A DNA stretch of 64,000 bases from Pseudonocardia sp. 73-21 (GCF_001899645.1 NZ_MKVV01000047.1:51091-115090); one strand, 5' to 3'; positions 16,982-24,977 are shown, counted from the stretch's first letter. The notes: generated by a model not told the origin, from the sequence alone. Numbers and translations: made by a program.

Positions 16982-18040
16982 ATGTCCGGACGCCCGACGC
17001 TCGCCGCCGTCGCGGCCCTCGCCGGCGTGTCCCCGTCCACCGCGTCGCTGGCGTTCTCGGGCAGCCCGCGGGTCACCGTCGCCACCCGCGAGCGCGTCCT
17101 GACCGCCGCCGCGGAGCTCGGCTACGCGGGCCCCGACCCGATCGCCGCCTCCCTGCGGCGCGGGCGCAGTGGCGTGATCGGCGCGGTCGTCGGCGAGCGC
17201 CTGCTCTACGCGTTCCGCGACCCCGTGGCCATCCAGCTGCTCGACGGCATCACCGAGGTGCTGGGCGCCGAGGGCCTCGGGCTGCTGCTGCTCGCCGGCG
17301 ACACCGGCCGCCCGTCGATCGAGCAGATCACCCGCATCCCGCTGGACGCTGCGATCTTCGCCACCTGCGGGCTGGAGGACGACCCGGCCCTGGAGGCGTT
17401 GCGCGCCAGGGGTGTTCCGGTCGTGGCGGTGGAGGGACCGGTGGCCGAGGGCGTCACGCTCGTCGACATCGACGACCGCGGCGGCACCGCCGACCTCGCC
17501 CGCCACCTGCACGGCCTCGGCCACCGGCGCGTCGAGGCGATCGCGATGCCGCTGCGCCTCGACGGCACCCGCGGACCCGTCGACGCCGCCCGTCGTGCCC
17601 GCGCCCACTACCGCGACGTGCGGCACCGCATGGAGGGCGTCGAGGACGTGTTCGGGCCCGTGCCGATCTTCGAGACCGCGAGCAACGCCGTCGCCGAGGG
17701 CACCACGGCGGGCCGCATCCTGCTCGACGTACCCGCGCACCGGCGCCCCACGGCCGTCATCGCGCAGAGCGACGTGCTGGCCGCCGGGGTCCTGCAGGCC
17801 GCCGCCGACCTGGGCCTCGACGTGCCCGGCGACGTGTCCGTGGCCGGTTTCGACGGCGCCGACCTGCACTGGCTCGGCGCCACCCGCCTCACCACGGTCG
17901 TGCAGCCCACGGAGGTGAAGGGCCGCGCCGCCGCCCAGGCCGCCATCGCACTGGTGGCCGGCGAGCGACCGGCGGATGTGGTGTTCCCGGTGAGCCTGCG
18001 GATCGGCACCACGAGCGGCCCGCCGCCCTCCGCGATGTGA
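16982..18040 (+). CDS. LacI family transcriptional regulator
   Basis: A 352-residue regulator. The N-terminal helix-turn-helix PTLAAVAALAGVSPSTASLAFSG and hinge region are followed by a periplasmic-binding-like ligand domain ending with the dimer-contact motif DVSVAGFDGADL. The recognition helix sequence VSPSTASLA differs slightly from the usual VSxxTVSRA. The ATG at 16982 follows TACCGT (16970-16975) by six bases, indicating a leaderless message. It should bind the palindrome at 16911-16926 and regulate the divergent MFS gene; the effector is unknown, probably a sugar or related small molecule. Confidence 0.88.
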   Translation: MSGRPTLAAVAALAGVSPSTASLAFSGSPRVTVATRERVLTAAAELGYAGPDPIAASLRRGRSGVIGAVVGERLLYAFRDPVAIQLLDGITEVLGAEGLGLLLLAGDTGRPSIEQITRIPLDAAIFATCGLEDDPALEALRARGVPVVAVEGPVAEGVTLVDIDDRGGTADLARHLHGLGHRRVEAIAMPLRLDGTRGPVDAARRARAHYRDVRHRMEGVEDVFGPVPIFETASNAVAEGTTAGRILLDVPAHRRPTAVIAQSDVLAAGVLQAAADLGLDVPGDVSVAGFDGADLHWLGATRLTTVVQPTEVKGRAAAQAAIALVAGERPADVVFPVSLRIGTTSGPPPSAM

Positions 18041-18058
18041 CGTCCCGGGCGCCGGAAT

Positions 18059-18093
18059 CCGCCGACTCGCGCACGCGAAACCGCCGACTCGCG
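18059..18093 (-). repeat. 22-base-period intergenic repeat, same family as in the kinase gene
   Basis: CCGCCGACTCGCG occurs at 18059-18071 and 18081-18093, a 22-base period. Read on the reverse strand it is CGCGAGTCGGCGG, matching the CGCGAGTCGG unit at 6784-6850 in both sequence and spacing. It lies between the LacI and TetR genes. Confidence 0.65.
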
Positions 18094-18113
18094 GGGTGGA
18101 AGCGGTCAACCGT

Positions 18114-18125
18114 GACTGTTCAGTC
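18114..18125. promoter_or_regulatory. Candidate TetR operator over the -35 region
   Basis: GACTG-TT-CAGTC is an inverted repeat located where the -35 box of the downstream TetR gene would lie (the -10-like TACGCT is at 18137-18142). This position is typical of autoregulation. Confidence 0.4.
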
Positions 18126-18148
18126 GCCCCAACGGCTACGCTGACCGG

Positions 18149-18769
18149 GTGAGCACCCCCGATCCACGGCCCCTGGGCCGGCGCGAGGAGCGCACGGCCA
18201 CCAGCCGTGCGCGCATCCTCGACGCGGCGGTGGCCTGCCTCGTCGAGTCGGGGTACGCGGGCGCCACCACCCTGCGCATCCAGGCCCGGGCGGGCGTCTC
18301 CCGCGGGCGGCTGCTGCACCACTTCCCCTCCCGCGACGAGCTGCTGGTCGCGGCGTCGCGGCACCTGGCCACCGAGCGGCTGCGCGACACGGGGATGCGC
18401 GTGGACGACCTGGGCGACCACCTCACGCCCGCCGAGCGCCTCGACCGCGCCGTCGAGCTGATGTGGGAGACGTTCTCCGAGCCGCACTTCTGGGCCGCCG
18501 TCGAGCTCTGGACCGCCGCCCGCACCAACCACGAGCTGCGCGACGCCGTGCTGCCCGAGGAGCGCGAGATCCTGGCGGCCGTGCGCGCCGGGATGGCGCG
18601 CTTCTACGGGCCGGAGCTGGTGTCGCACCCGCGGTACCTGCACGTGCGCGACCTGCTGTTCACGAGCATGCGCGGCGTCGGGCTGACCTACGCGCTCGAG
18701 CACCGCGATCCCCGTACCGACCCCCACCTGCCGATGTGGAAGGACGTGGCCCGTGAGCTCCTCACCTGA
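18149..18769 (+). CDS. TetR family transcriptional regulator
   Basis: A 206-residue TetR protein: N-terminal helix-turn-helix (ARILDAAVACLVESGYAGATTLRIQARAGVSRGRLLHHFPSR region) and a helical ligand-binding domain with WTAARTNHELRDAV. GTG at 18149 is preceded by TACGCT and exactly six bases, so it is probably leaderless. Its 3' end overlaps the start of a small UBP zinc-finger gene, forming a bicistron. No divergent enzyme gene identifies its target; autoregulation through the palindrome upstream is likely. Confidence 0.85.
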   Translation: MSTPDPRPLGRREERTATSRARILDAAVACLVESGYAGATTLRIQARAGVSRGRLLHHFPSRDELLVAASRHLATERLRDTGMRVDDLGDHLTPAERLDRAVELMWETFSEPHFWAAVELWTAARTNHELRDAVLPEEREILAAVRAGMARFYGPELVSHPRYLHVRDLLFTSMRGVGLTYALEHRDPRTDPHLPMWKDVARELLT

Positions 18770-19106
18770 GCACGCGATCGATCCGAACGTGGCCCCCAGC
18801 GGCGCCGGGTGCGTCGAGTGCGACGCGGCCGGTGGATGGTGGGTGCACCTGCGCCGGTGCGCGCAGTGCGGCCACGTCGGCTGCTGCGACTCCTCCCCCG
18901 CCCAGCACGCCACCGCCCACTTCACCGCCACCGGCCACCCGGTCGTGCAGAGCTTCGAGCCGGGCGAGGACTGGTTCTGGGACTACTCGACGAACGACGC
19001 GCTGGACGGCCCCGAGCTGGCCGGCCCGGCCCACCACCCGCTGGACCAGCCGGCCCCGGGCCCGGCCGGGCGGGTCCCGGCGGACTGGCAGAGCCACATC
19101 CACTGA
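18753..19106 (+). CDS. UBP-type zinc finger domain protein
   Basis: A 117-residue protein that begins inside the TetR gene (17-base overlap). It contains the ZnF-UBP pattern: CVECDAAGGWW, RRCAQCGHVGCCDSSP, then QHATAHFTATGHPVVQSFEPGEDWFWDY, supplying the Cys and His ligands. Bacterial stand-alone members are common in actinobacteria and are of unknown function; the eukaryotic domain binds ubiquitin C-termini, which bacteria of this type lack. The C-terminal 40 residues are Pro/Ala rich. Cytosolic, likely co-transcribed with tetR. Confidence 0.8.
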   Translation: MSSSPEHAIDPNVAPSGAGCVECDAAGGWWVHLRRCAQCGHVGCCDSSPAQHATAHFTATGHPVVQSFEPGEDWFWDYSTNDALDGPELAGPAHHPLDQPAPGPAGRVPADWQSHIH

Positions 19107-19162
19107 CGACGCAGGGGTGGGGCGCGGCGTCGGTCGCCGGTCGCGCGGAGGAGAATCTGGCC

Positions 19163-20395
19163 GTGATCGCCGACTCCGTCTCCGCCGCTGCCGCCCGCCT
19201 CGCCGGGGTCGTCCTCAGCACCCCCCTGCAGCCCAACCTCCGGCTCTCCGCCGCCACCGGCGCGGACGTGTGGCTCAAGCGCGAGGACCTGCAGGTCGGG
19301 CGCTCCTACAAGCTGCGCGGCGCCTACAACCTCCTCGCCGGCCTGGACGCCACCGAGCGTGCCGCGGGAGCGGTGTGCGCGAGTGCCGGCAACCACGGGC
19401 AGGGCGTCGCGTACGCGTGTCGGGAGCTGGGCATCCGCGGGCGCGTGCACGTCCCGAGCACCACGCCCCGGCAGAAGCGCGAGCGGATCCGGGCGCTGGG
19501 TGGCGAGGCCGTGGAGCTCGTCGTCGCGGGCGACACCTACGACGAGGCGGCCGCCGCGGCCGCCGAGCACGCGCTGCACACCGGCGCCACCGTCGTCCCC
19601 GCGTTCGACGACGAGCGCACCATCGCCGGGCAGGGCACCGTCGGCGTCGAGATCGTCGAGCAGCTCGGGAAGGCACCGGACGTCGTGGTGCTGCCCGTCG
19701 GCGGCGGCGGGCTGCTCGCCGGCGTCGGCAGCTGGCTGGCCGCGCGGTACCCGGAGGTCCGGATCATCGGCGTCGAGCCCGCCGGCGCCGCCGGGATGGC
19801 CGCGGCGTTCGGGGCGGCCGGGCCGGTGGTGCTGCCCGAGCTCGACACGTTCGTCGACGGCGCCGCCGTGCGCCGCGTCGGGGACGTGACGTTCCCGCTG
19901 GTCCGGGCGTGCGGCGCCGAGCTGATGACGGTGGACGAGGGCCGCGTCTGCACCGAGATGCTCGACCTCTACCAGACCGACGGCATCATCGCCGAGCCCG
20001 CGGGCGCGCTCGCCACCGCGGCCCTGGACGACCTCGTCGTCGCCGGCGAGACCGTCGTCTGCCTGCTGTCGGGCGGCAACAACGACGTCAGCCGCTACGG
20101 CGAGGTGGTGGAGCGCTCGCTGGTGCACCGTGGGCTCAAGCACTACTTCCTCGTGGAGTTCCCGCAGGAGCCGGGCGCCCTGCGCCGGTTCCTCGACGAG
20201 GTGCTCGGCCCGGACGACGACATCGTGCTGTTCGAGTACGTCAAGCGCGACAACCGGGAGACCGGCGCCGCGCTGGTGGGCGTCGAGATCACCGCGCGGG
20301 ACGCCTACGACCCGCTGTGGAAGCGCATGGAGGCGAGCCCGCTGACGATCCAGCTGGTGGCGCCGGGCACCACCGCGTACCGGTTCCTGGTCTGA
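19163..20395 (+). CDS. ilvA: Threonine ammonia-lyase (threonine dehydratase)
   Basis: A 410-residue PLP enzyme converting L-threonine to 2-oxobutanoate and ammonia in isoleucine synthesis. The PLP lysine is in GRSYKLRGAYN, the substrate/phosphate loops are SAGNHGQGVAYA and PVGGGGLLAG, and a short ACT-like C-terminal domain starts at HYFLVEFPQEPGALRRFL. One regulatory domain and the ~410-residue length match the short actinobacterial IlvA. The GTG at 19163 is preceded by GGAGGAG nine bases upstream. A probable transcript-end hairpin follows at 20432-20478. Confidence 0.92.
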   Translation: MIADSVSAAAARLAGVVLSTPLQPNLRLSAATGADVWLKREDLQVGRSYKLRGAYNLLAGLDATERAAGAVCASAGNHGQGVAYACRELGIRGRVHVPSTTPRQKRERIRALGGEAVELVVAGDTYDEAAAAAAEHALHTGATVVPAFDDERTIAGQGTVGVEIVEQLGKAPDVVVLPVGGGGLLAGVGSWLAARYPEVRIIGVEPAGAAGMAAAFGAAGPVVLPELDTFVDGAAVRRVGDVTFPLVRACGAELMTVDEGRVCTEMLDLYQTDGIIAEPAGALATAALDDLVVAGETVVCLLSGGNNDVSRYGEVVERSLVHRGLKHYFLVEFPQEPGALRRFLDEVLGPDDDIVLFEYVKRDNRETGAALVGVEITARDAYDPLWKRMEASPLTIQLVAPGTTAYRFLV

Positions 20396-20431
20396 ACCAC
20401 CCGGGGCTCCGCTGCGTACGTCCTGGTGCAG

Positions 20432-20478
20432 GCCGGCGGCCGTCCTTGGGGAGGGGAATCCGCATGACGGCCGCCGGC
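20432..20478. terminator. Perfect 13-bp stem with 21-base loop downstream of ilvA
   Basis: GCCGGCGGCCGTC (20432-20444) pairs perfectly with GACGGCCGCCGGC (20466-20478). The loop contains GGGGAGGGGAATCC. No U-tract follows. It is positioned to end the ilvA transcript but the large loop leaves room for another role. Confidence 0.5.
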
Positions 20479-20613
20479 GCGCGTTCCCAGGGGGCACCCT
20501 GAGAGGACGCGCATAACCTACCGTAACCGCGTGACGGCACCCCTGCCCGATGGACGGGGTTCGACACGGTCCGTACCGTCAACGGGAGTGGTCCACCGGC
20601 GAGGGGCGTGGCG

Positions 20614-20895
20614 ATGGCGAGTTACAGCGGTGAGAAGGACGCGTACCTCAAGCGGCTGCGCCGGATCGAGGGTCAGGTCCGGGGCCTGCAGCGGATGGTC
20701 GAGGAGGACAAGTACTGCATCGACATCCTGACGCAGGTGTCCGCAGCCACCAAGGCGCTGCAGTCGTTCTCCCTGGAGCTGCTCGACGAGCACCTGGCCA
20801 CGTGCGTGGTGCACGCGGCGCAGGCCGGCGGCGCGGAGGCCGAGGAGAAGGTCCGCGAGGCCTCCGACGCCATCGCCCGTCTTGTCCGCTCCTAG
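20614..20895 (+). CDS. csoR: CsoR-type copper-sensing (metal-sensitive) repressor
   Basis: A 93-residue all-helical regulator of the CsoR/RcnR family (DUF156). The copper-binding triad is present: Cys35 in DKYCIDIL and His60 and Cys64 in DEHLATC. The N-terminal RLRRIEGQVRGL supplies basic DNA-contact residues. The family represses copper efflux genes and releases DNA on Cu(I) binding. No copper ATPase or chaperone gene adjoins it, so the regulated genes are elsewhere. GTG at 20608 is an alternative start; ATG 20614 keeps GAGGGG at good spacing. Confidence 0.88.
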   Translation: MASYSGEKDAYLKRLRRIEGQVRGLQRMVEEDKYCIDILTQVSAATKALQSFSLELLDEHLATCVVHAAQAGGAEAEEKVREASDAIARLVRS

Positions 20896-20932
20896 CGGGA
20901 CCGGGCCGGCCGGCTCCGCGTAGCAGCGCGCC

Positions 20933-20998
20933 TCAGGACTCGGCCGCCACGGCCCCCACCGGTGTGCGGCGGAAGGCCTGCTGCATCAGGGTCGCCAC
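20933..20998 (-). CDS. Possible 21-residue small protein
   Basis: A GTG at 20998 preceded by GAGGAG with a five-base spacer opens a 21-codon frame, VATLMQQAFRRTPVGAVAAES, ending in TGA. The ribosome-binding site is one of the best in the window. It lies in the gap between csoR and the exopolysaccharide operon, with a small GCCCG-ATA-CGGGC hairpin just upstream. No family is recognised, so it could be a real microprotein, a regulatory leader or chance. Confidence 0.35.
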   Translation of the reverse strand: MATLMQQAFRRTPVGAVAAES

Positions 20999-21084
20999 GT
21001 GAGCTCCTCGGGGTTCGTGATCGGTGAAGGATCCCCGGTGCCCGATACGGGCGCGAGCCGCCGAACGGCTCTCATGGATGGATT

Positions 21085-22062
21085 TCAGCCGGACACCGCG
21101 GCGAAACCACCGAGCAGCCGCGTGAACGCGAGGTCCTCCTGGGCGATGCCACTGCAGTCGACGGCCGGCTTCACCGCGTCCGGGCAGCCCCCCGTGTCGC
21201 GGCCCAGCGACCAGATCCCGACGTGCCCGAGCCCCCGCGAGCGGGCGAACTCGAGCACCTTCGTCGCGTCGGCGACCGTGGTGACGGGCCCGGCGTCGTT
21301 GCGGCCCACCATGACGGTGAGGCCGAGGGTCCGGTTCTGGACGGCCTCGCTCGCGTCGGGGTAGACCGACCGCATCTGGTCGAGGGTGGCCTGCCCGGCG
21401 TCCACCATCGCCTGGCCCCAGTCGCCGCCGGTGCGGAAGTTCATGTCCATCCCGTTCACCGAGAGCCGGACGCCCGCCGCGACGGTCTTCCGCACCAGGT
21501 CGAGGCCGGCCGGGGTCAGCCCGGCGAGGTCGATGGGCAGCGTGAGCGTCACCGCCGTGCCCCGGCTGCGCTGCACCTGCGCCAGCGCGGTGGCGATCCT
21601 CGTGGCGTCGACGGGCGCCTCGATGTCGACGTCGAGCCGCTGCGCGCGCACCGCGTCGAGCAGTCCGGTGTAGGCGCCCGCCAGCTTGTCGGCCGTGCCG
21701 CACGCGTTCTCCAGGTAGGTGCCGACCGCTCCCCCGGTGCCGACGACGACGTCACCACCGGCCTTGCGGAACGCGTCGACCGCGGCGCCCAGTGCCGGGT
21801 CGGCCGCCGGGACGGTGCCGCCCCACATCGGGTTGCAGCCGCCGGGTCCGGCCAGCGCGAACGCCAGCGTCACGTGCTTCAGGCCGGTGGCCGCGGCCAC
21901 CTGGGCCAGGTCGGGCCGCTTGACGGAGACGTCGACGTAGGGGGCGAACGCCACGCCGGGAGTGATCTCCGTGGACGGCGACGGCGAGCCCGTGACGACG
22001 CTCTGGCACCCGGTGAGGGCGAGCAGGAGCAGGGCGAGCAGGGCCCGGCGGAGGCCCGCCAT
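21085..22062 (-). CDS. GH18 (chitinase-like) secreted lipoprotein
   Basis: A 325-residue protein with a lipoprotein signal (LLALLLLALTGC, lipobox LTGC) and a TIM-barrel domain resembling chitinase-like family 18: YVDVSVKRPDLAQVAAATGLKHVTLAFA, GDVVVGTGGAVGTYLENAC, and LDVDIEAPVD. The last replaces the GH18 catalytic motif DxxDxDxE by LDVDIE, retaining the final acid. It may cleave or bind an aminosugar polymer at the cell surface. It overlaps the glycosyltransferase gene stop-start (TGATG), so it is part of the same operon and probably acts on that polymer. Confidence 0.8.
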   Translation of the reverse strand: MAGLRRALLALLLLALTGCQSVVTGSPSPSTEITPGVAFAPYVDVSVKRPDLAQVAAATGLKHVTLAFALAGPGGCNPMWGGTVPAADPALGAAVDAFRKAGGDVVVGTGGAVGTYLENACGTADKLAGAYTGLLDAVRAQRLDVDIEAPVDATRIATALAQVQRSRGTAVTLTLPIDLAGLTPAGLDLVRKTVAAGVRLSVNGMDMNFRTGGDWGQAMVDAGQATLDQMRSVYPDASEAVQNRTLGLTVMVGRNDAGPVTTVADATKVLEFARSRGLGHVGIWSLGRDTGGCPDAVKPAVDCSGIAQEDLAFTRLLGGFAAVSG

Positions 22063-24173
22063 CACCGGCCCCCGGCGGCCGCGCCGGCGCCGCCGAAGTC
22101 GCCGACCCGCTTGAGCTTCTGCCAGCGCAACCTCACCCCGGCCAGCGCGGTGCCCATGGACTTGATCAGCACCGCGTACATCATCTGCCGGTAGACGAGC
22201 TGCTGGAGCGGCATCCACAGCAGGGGCAGCGGGTTCTCCCGCTCCATGCCGAAGGCGAGCAGGCCCGAGAGCATCTGGATGCCCAGCACCGCGCCCCACA
22301 GCTGCAGGGTCCGGACGGGGTCGAGCGCGACGAGACCGTAGACCAGGAAGACGTCGATCAGCGGCGCCAGCATCGGGAGCATCACCTGGAACAGCGCGAG
22401 GTTCAGCAGCCCCACCCGGCCCATCCGCCCGGCCGGGCCCGAGCGGAACACCGACCCGCGGTGCTTCCACATCGCCTGCATGGTGCCGTAGCTCCAGCGG
22501 TAGCGCTGCCGCCAGAGCTGCTGGAGCGTGGTGGGGGCCTCCGTCCAGGCCCGGGCCCGCTCCTCGTAGACGATCTGCCAGCCGGCGGCGCAGACCGCCA
22601 TCGTCAGGTCGGTGTCCTCGGCGAGGGTGTCGTCGCTGACCAGGCCCGCCTGCAGCAACGCCGTGCGGCGGAACGCCCCGACCGCACCCGGGATGGTGGT
22701 CATACAGCCGAGCAGGTCCTGGATCCGGCGGTCGATGTTGAACCCGATGACGTACTCGATGTGCTGCCAGCGGCCCACCAGCTTCTTCCGGTTGGCGACC
22801 TTCGCGTTCCCCGAGACGGCGCCGACCTCGGGCCGGGCGAACGGCTGGACGAGCAGCCGCACGGTGGAGGGCTCGAAGACCGTGTCCCCGTCGATCATCA
22901 CCACGATCTCGTGGCGCGCGTGCTTGATGCCGTTGTTCAGCGCCGCAGGCTTGCCGCCGTTGGCCTGCCGGATCAGCCGGACGCCGGGCAGGTTGAGCCC
23001 GCGGACGATCGCGGCGGTCTCGTCGGTGGACCCGTCGTCCACGACGATGATCTCGATGGGGTGCTCGCTGGCCATCAGGGAGCGCACGGTGGCGGCGATG
23101 CACTCCTTCTCGTTGTAGGCCGGGACGATCACCGACACGGGCGCGGTGACGGGCGGCCCCCACCGGAAGCGCTTCGGGTTACGTCGGACCGAGTGGTAGA
23201 TCGCGAACACGAGCATCAGCGCCAGCCGCAGCAGCACCAGGCCGCCGGCCACCAGCAGCAGCCATCCCAGGGCCGCCACGATCGTCGTCGACACCGCCAC
23301 CACCGCGAGCATCCCGTCGCCGACGGCCTTGTCGCGCTCGCGCGCCTGCTGGCCGGCGGGGGGCAGGCCGGTTGCCCTGGTGACGGTCGCGAACGTGTAG
23401 CCCCGGTCGCGCAGGGCCGGGATCACCCGGGCCAGCGCCGAGGCCAGCTGCGCGGGGCCGCCCTCGGAGGCGTCGACGGAGATGACCCGCCCGGCCTTGT
23501 CCGGCGTGACGACGGTCGCGAGGATCTCGTCGGTGGTGCGCCGCGTCCATCCGGCCGCCGAGACGTCGCTGAAGACCGACACCATGCCGTGGTCGGCCAG
23601 CCGGCGGACGAGCGCGAAGTGCTCGTCGTCGAGCCCGGCCACCGACGCGGAGTACGGCGGTCGCACCAGGTAGGTCGTCCGGTCCACCGCGCCGGCCAGT
23701 GCGAGCTCGGTGAGGGTGAGCTCGCGGTCGAGCCGGGTGTCGGACACCGAGGCGAGGTCCTGGCTGGTGAACGTGCGGATCCCGATCTCCGATCCTGCGC
23801 CGAGGATCGAGCGGGCCGCCTCGGGGTGCTGCGCCACCACGGCCCCGCTGACGAAGAACGTGGCCGGCACACCGAAGTGGCTCAGGACGCCGAGGAGCTG
23901 GGCCGTGCGGGACGGGTCCGGCCCGCCGTCGATGGTGAAGGCGATGGTGCCCCTGGCCGGGGCGAACGTGCGGATCGGGCTGCTGCGGACGTCGACCACC
24001 GGGGCGCCGTGCGCCACCGCGAACGGCACCTGGCCGTTCGGCCCCGCGACCGCGGGGGCCGGGGCCTCGGTCAGGGTGCTGCCGCGCACCGTCCCGTCGA
24101 TGACCAGGACGGTGCCGAAGACCAGGAGGATCGCGACGGAGAGCACCCAGGTGGGCCGGGGCAGGATCCTCAT
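22062..24173 (-). CDS. MatB-like fusion: inactive-looking NodB deacetylase domain plus GT2 polysaccharide synthase
   Basis: A 703-residue membrane protein. TM helix at about 8-26; NodB polysaccharide-deacetylase fold at about 74-270; two TM helices at about 288-328; family-2 processive glycosyltransferase at about 345-600 with VDD (378-380), DGD (428-430), EDTD (519-522) and QRYRW (556-560), all synthase motifs intact; further TM helices to the C-terminus. This fusion resembles Streptomyces MatB, implicated in poly-GlcNAc-type extracellular aggregates. The deacetylase motifs are degraded: the usual TFDDGP is TIDGGP (81-85), the metal-binding H-x3-H is R133...S137, and the final LLHD-type motif is SVDASEGG (232-239). 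It should still polymerise sugar but probably cannot deacetylate. Confidence 0.85.
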   Translation of the reverse strand: MRILPRPTWVLSVAILLVFGTVLVIDGTVRGSTLTEAPAPAVAGPNGQVPFAVAHGAPVVDVRSSPIRTFAPARGTIAFTIDGGPDPSRTAQLLGVLSHFGVPATFFVSGAVVAQHPEAARSILGAGSEIGIRTFTSQDLASVSDTRLDRELTLTELALAGAVDRTTYLVRPPYSASVAGLDDEHFALVRRLADHGMVSVFSDVSAAGWTRRTTDEILATVVTPDKAGRVISVDASEGGPAQLASALARVIPALRDRGYTFATVTRATGLPPAGQQARERDKAVGDGMLAVVAVSTTIVAALGWLLLVAGGLVLLRLALMLVFAIYHSVRRNPKRFRWGPPVTAPVSVIVPAYNEKECIAATVRSLMASEHPIEIIVVDDGSTDETAAIVRGLNLPGVRLIRQANGGKPAALNNGIKHARHEIVVMIDGDTVFEPSTVRLLVQPFARPEVGAVSGNAKVANRKKLVGRWQHIEYVIGFNIDRRIQDLLGCMTTIPGAVGAFRRTALLQAGLVSDDTLAEDTDLTMAVCAAGWQIVYEERARAWTEAPTTLQQLWRQRYRWSYGTMQAMWKHRGSVFRSGPAGRMGRVGLLNLALFQVMLPMLAPLIDVFLVYGLVALDPVRTLQLWGAVLGIQMLSGLLAFGMERENPLPLLWMPLQQLVYRQMMYAVLIKSMGTALAGVRLRWQKLKRVGDFGGAGAAAGGR

Positions 24174-24182
24174 GGCCGACGA

Positions 24183-24977
24183 TCAGCCGTTCCCGGCGGG
24201 GGCGGCCGGGCCCGTCGCGGGGCCGGTCGTGCCGGTGCCCGTCGTACCGGTCGTACCGGTCGTGCCGGTCGTCCCCGTGGTGCCCGTGCCGGTGGTGCCG
24301 GTCGTCCCCGTGGTGCCCGTGGTGCCCGTGCCGGTCGTCCCCGTGGTGCCGGTCCCGGTCGTCCCCGTGGTGCCGGTCCCGGTCGTCCCCGTGGTGCCGG
24401 TGCCCGTGGTGCCGGTCGTACCCGTCGTTCCGGTGCCCGTCGTTCCCGTGCCGGTGGTCGTGGTCGTGGCGGGCGGCTCGACGACGGGCGGGTGCACGAC
24501 CGGCGGGGAGGAGGCCGGGCTCTGCAGCGGCGCTTGCACGGCGACCCGCGCCTCCTTCTTCGGCGCCGGCTTGGTGACCGGCACGACCTTCGGCCTCGGC
24601 GCCGGCCGCCGAGTGGCGTGGGACACATTCTGCACCGGCTCGGTGACGAACGCCACAGGCGCGGGCGCCGGGGGCTTGGCGGCCGCCGCCGGGATCAGGA
24701 ACGGGACGACGTTGCCGAGGGCGACGGTGGATCCCACCGACGGCAGCGCCAGCGCGACGCCCACGACCCCGAGGAAGCCCACCAGCAGCAGCATGAGGAT
24801 GCAGCCGGTGGCCCGGATGAGCTTGCGCCGCGTGCCGCTGTCGTCGACGAACACCGGCGGGGCCTCGGCGGCCGGCGCGGGGGCGAGCATGCTGCCGGGA
24901 ACGCAGACGGTGACCTCGTCGCTGTACGGGCGGCCAGCGAACCGGGCGGGCCCGTGGTTCATCGTGTTCGCCATCAT
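24183..24977 (-). CDS. Membrane-anchored Thr-Gly repeat (stalk-like) protein
   Basis: A 264-residue protein. Residues 1-50 are polar and cytoplasmic, a single TM helix (GCILMLLLVGFLGVVGVALAL) lies at about 57-78, then a Pro/Ala/Lys-rich segment, and the last ~90 residues are almost only Thr and Gly in TTG/TGT units, ending PATGPAAPAGNG. This looks like an extended, possibly glycosylated, extracellular stalk. It is the first gene of the operon with the polysaccharide synthase and the GH18-like lipoprotein, spaced nine bases from the former. Start is ATG 24977 (an ATG ATG pair) with GGAG upstream. No known family recognised. Confidence 0.75.
   Translation of the reverse strand: MMANTMNHGPARFAGRPYSDEVTVCVPGSMLAPAPAAEAPPVFVDDSGTRRKLIRATGCILMLLLVGFLGVVGVALALPSVGSTVALGNVVPFLIPAAAAKPPAPAPVAFVTEPVQNVSHATRRPAPRPKVVPVTKPAPKKEARVAVQAPLQSPASSPPVVHPPVVEPPATTTTTGTGTTGTGTTGTTGTTGTGTTGTTGTGTTGTTGTGTTGTTGTGTTGTTGTTGTTGTGTTGTTGTTGTTGTTGTGTTGPATGPAAPAGNG
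24225..24470 (-). repeat. Degenerate 9-base coding repeat (Thr-Gly-Thr)
   Basis: Roughly 245 bases built from units such as GTCGTACCG, GTCGTGCCG and GTCCCCGTG on the plus strand, encoding alternating Thr-Gly on the reverse strand. Unit order varies at third positions, suggesting expansion and contraction by slippage or recombination. Confidence 0.75.

Noticed and set aside
20531..20614. CsoR operator at ACCCC-N12-GGGGT (around 20536-20558)
   Set aside because: Arms are short and the spacer is too long for known CsoR sites; no reliable copper-operator match.
24225..24470. CRISPR or other spacer array
   Set aside because: The repeat has no spacers; it is a coding Thr-Gly repeat continuous with an open frame.
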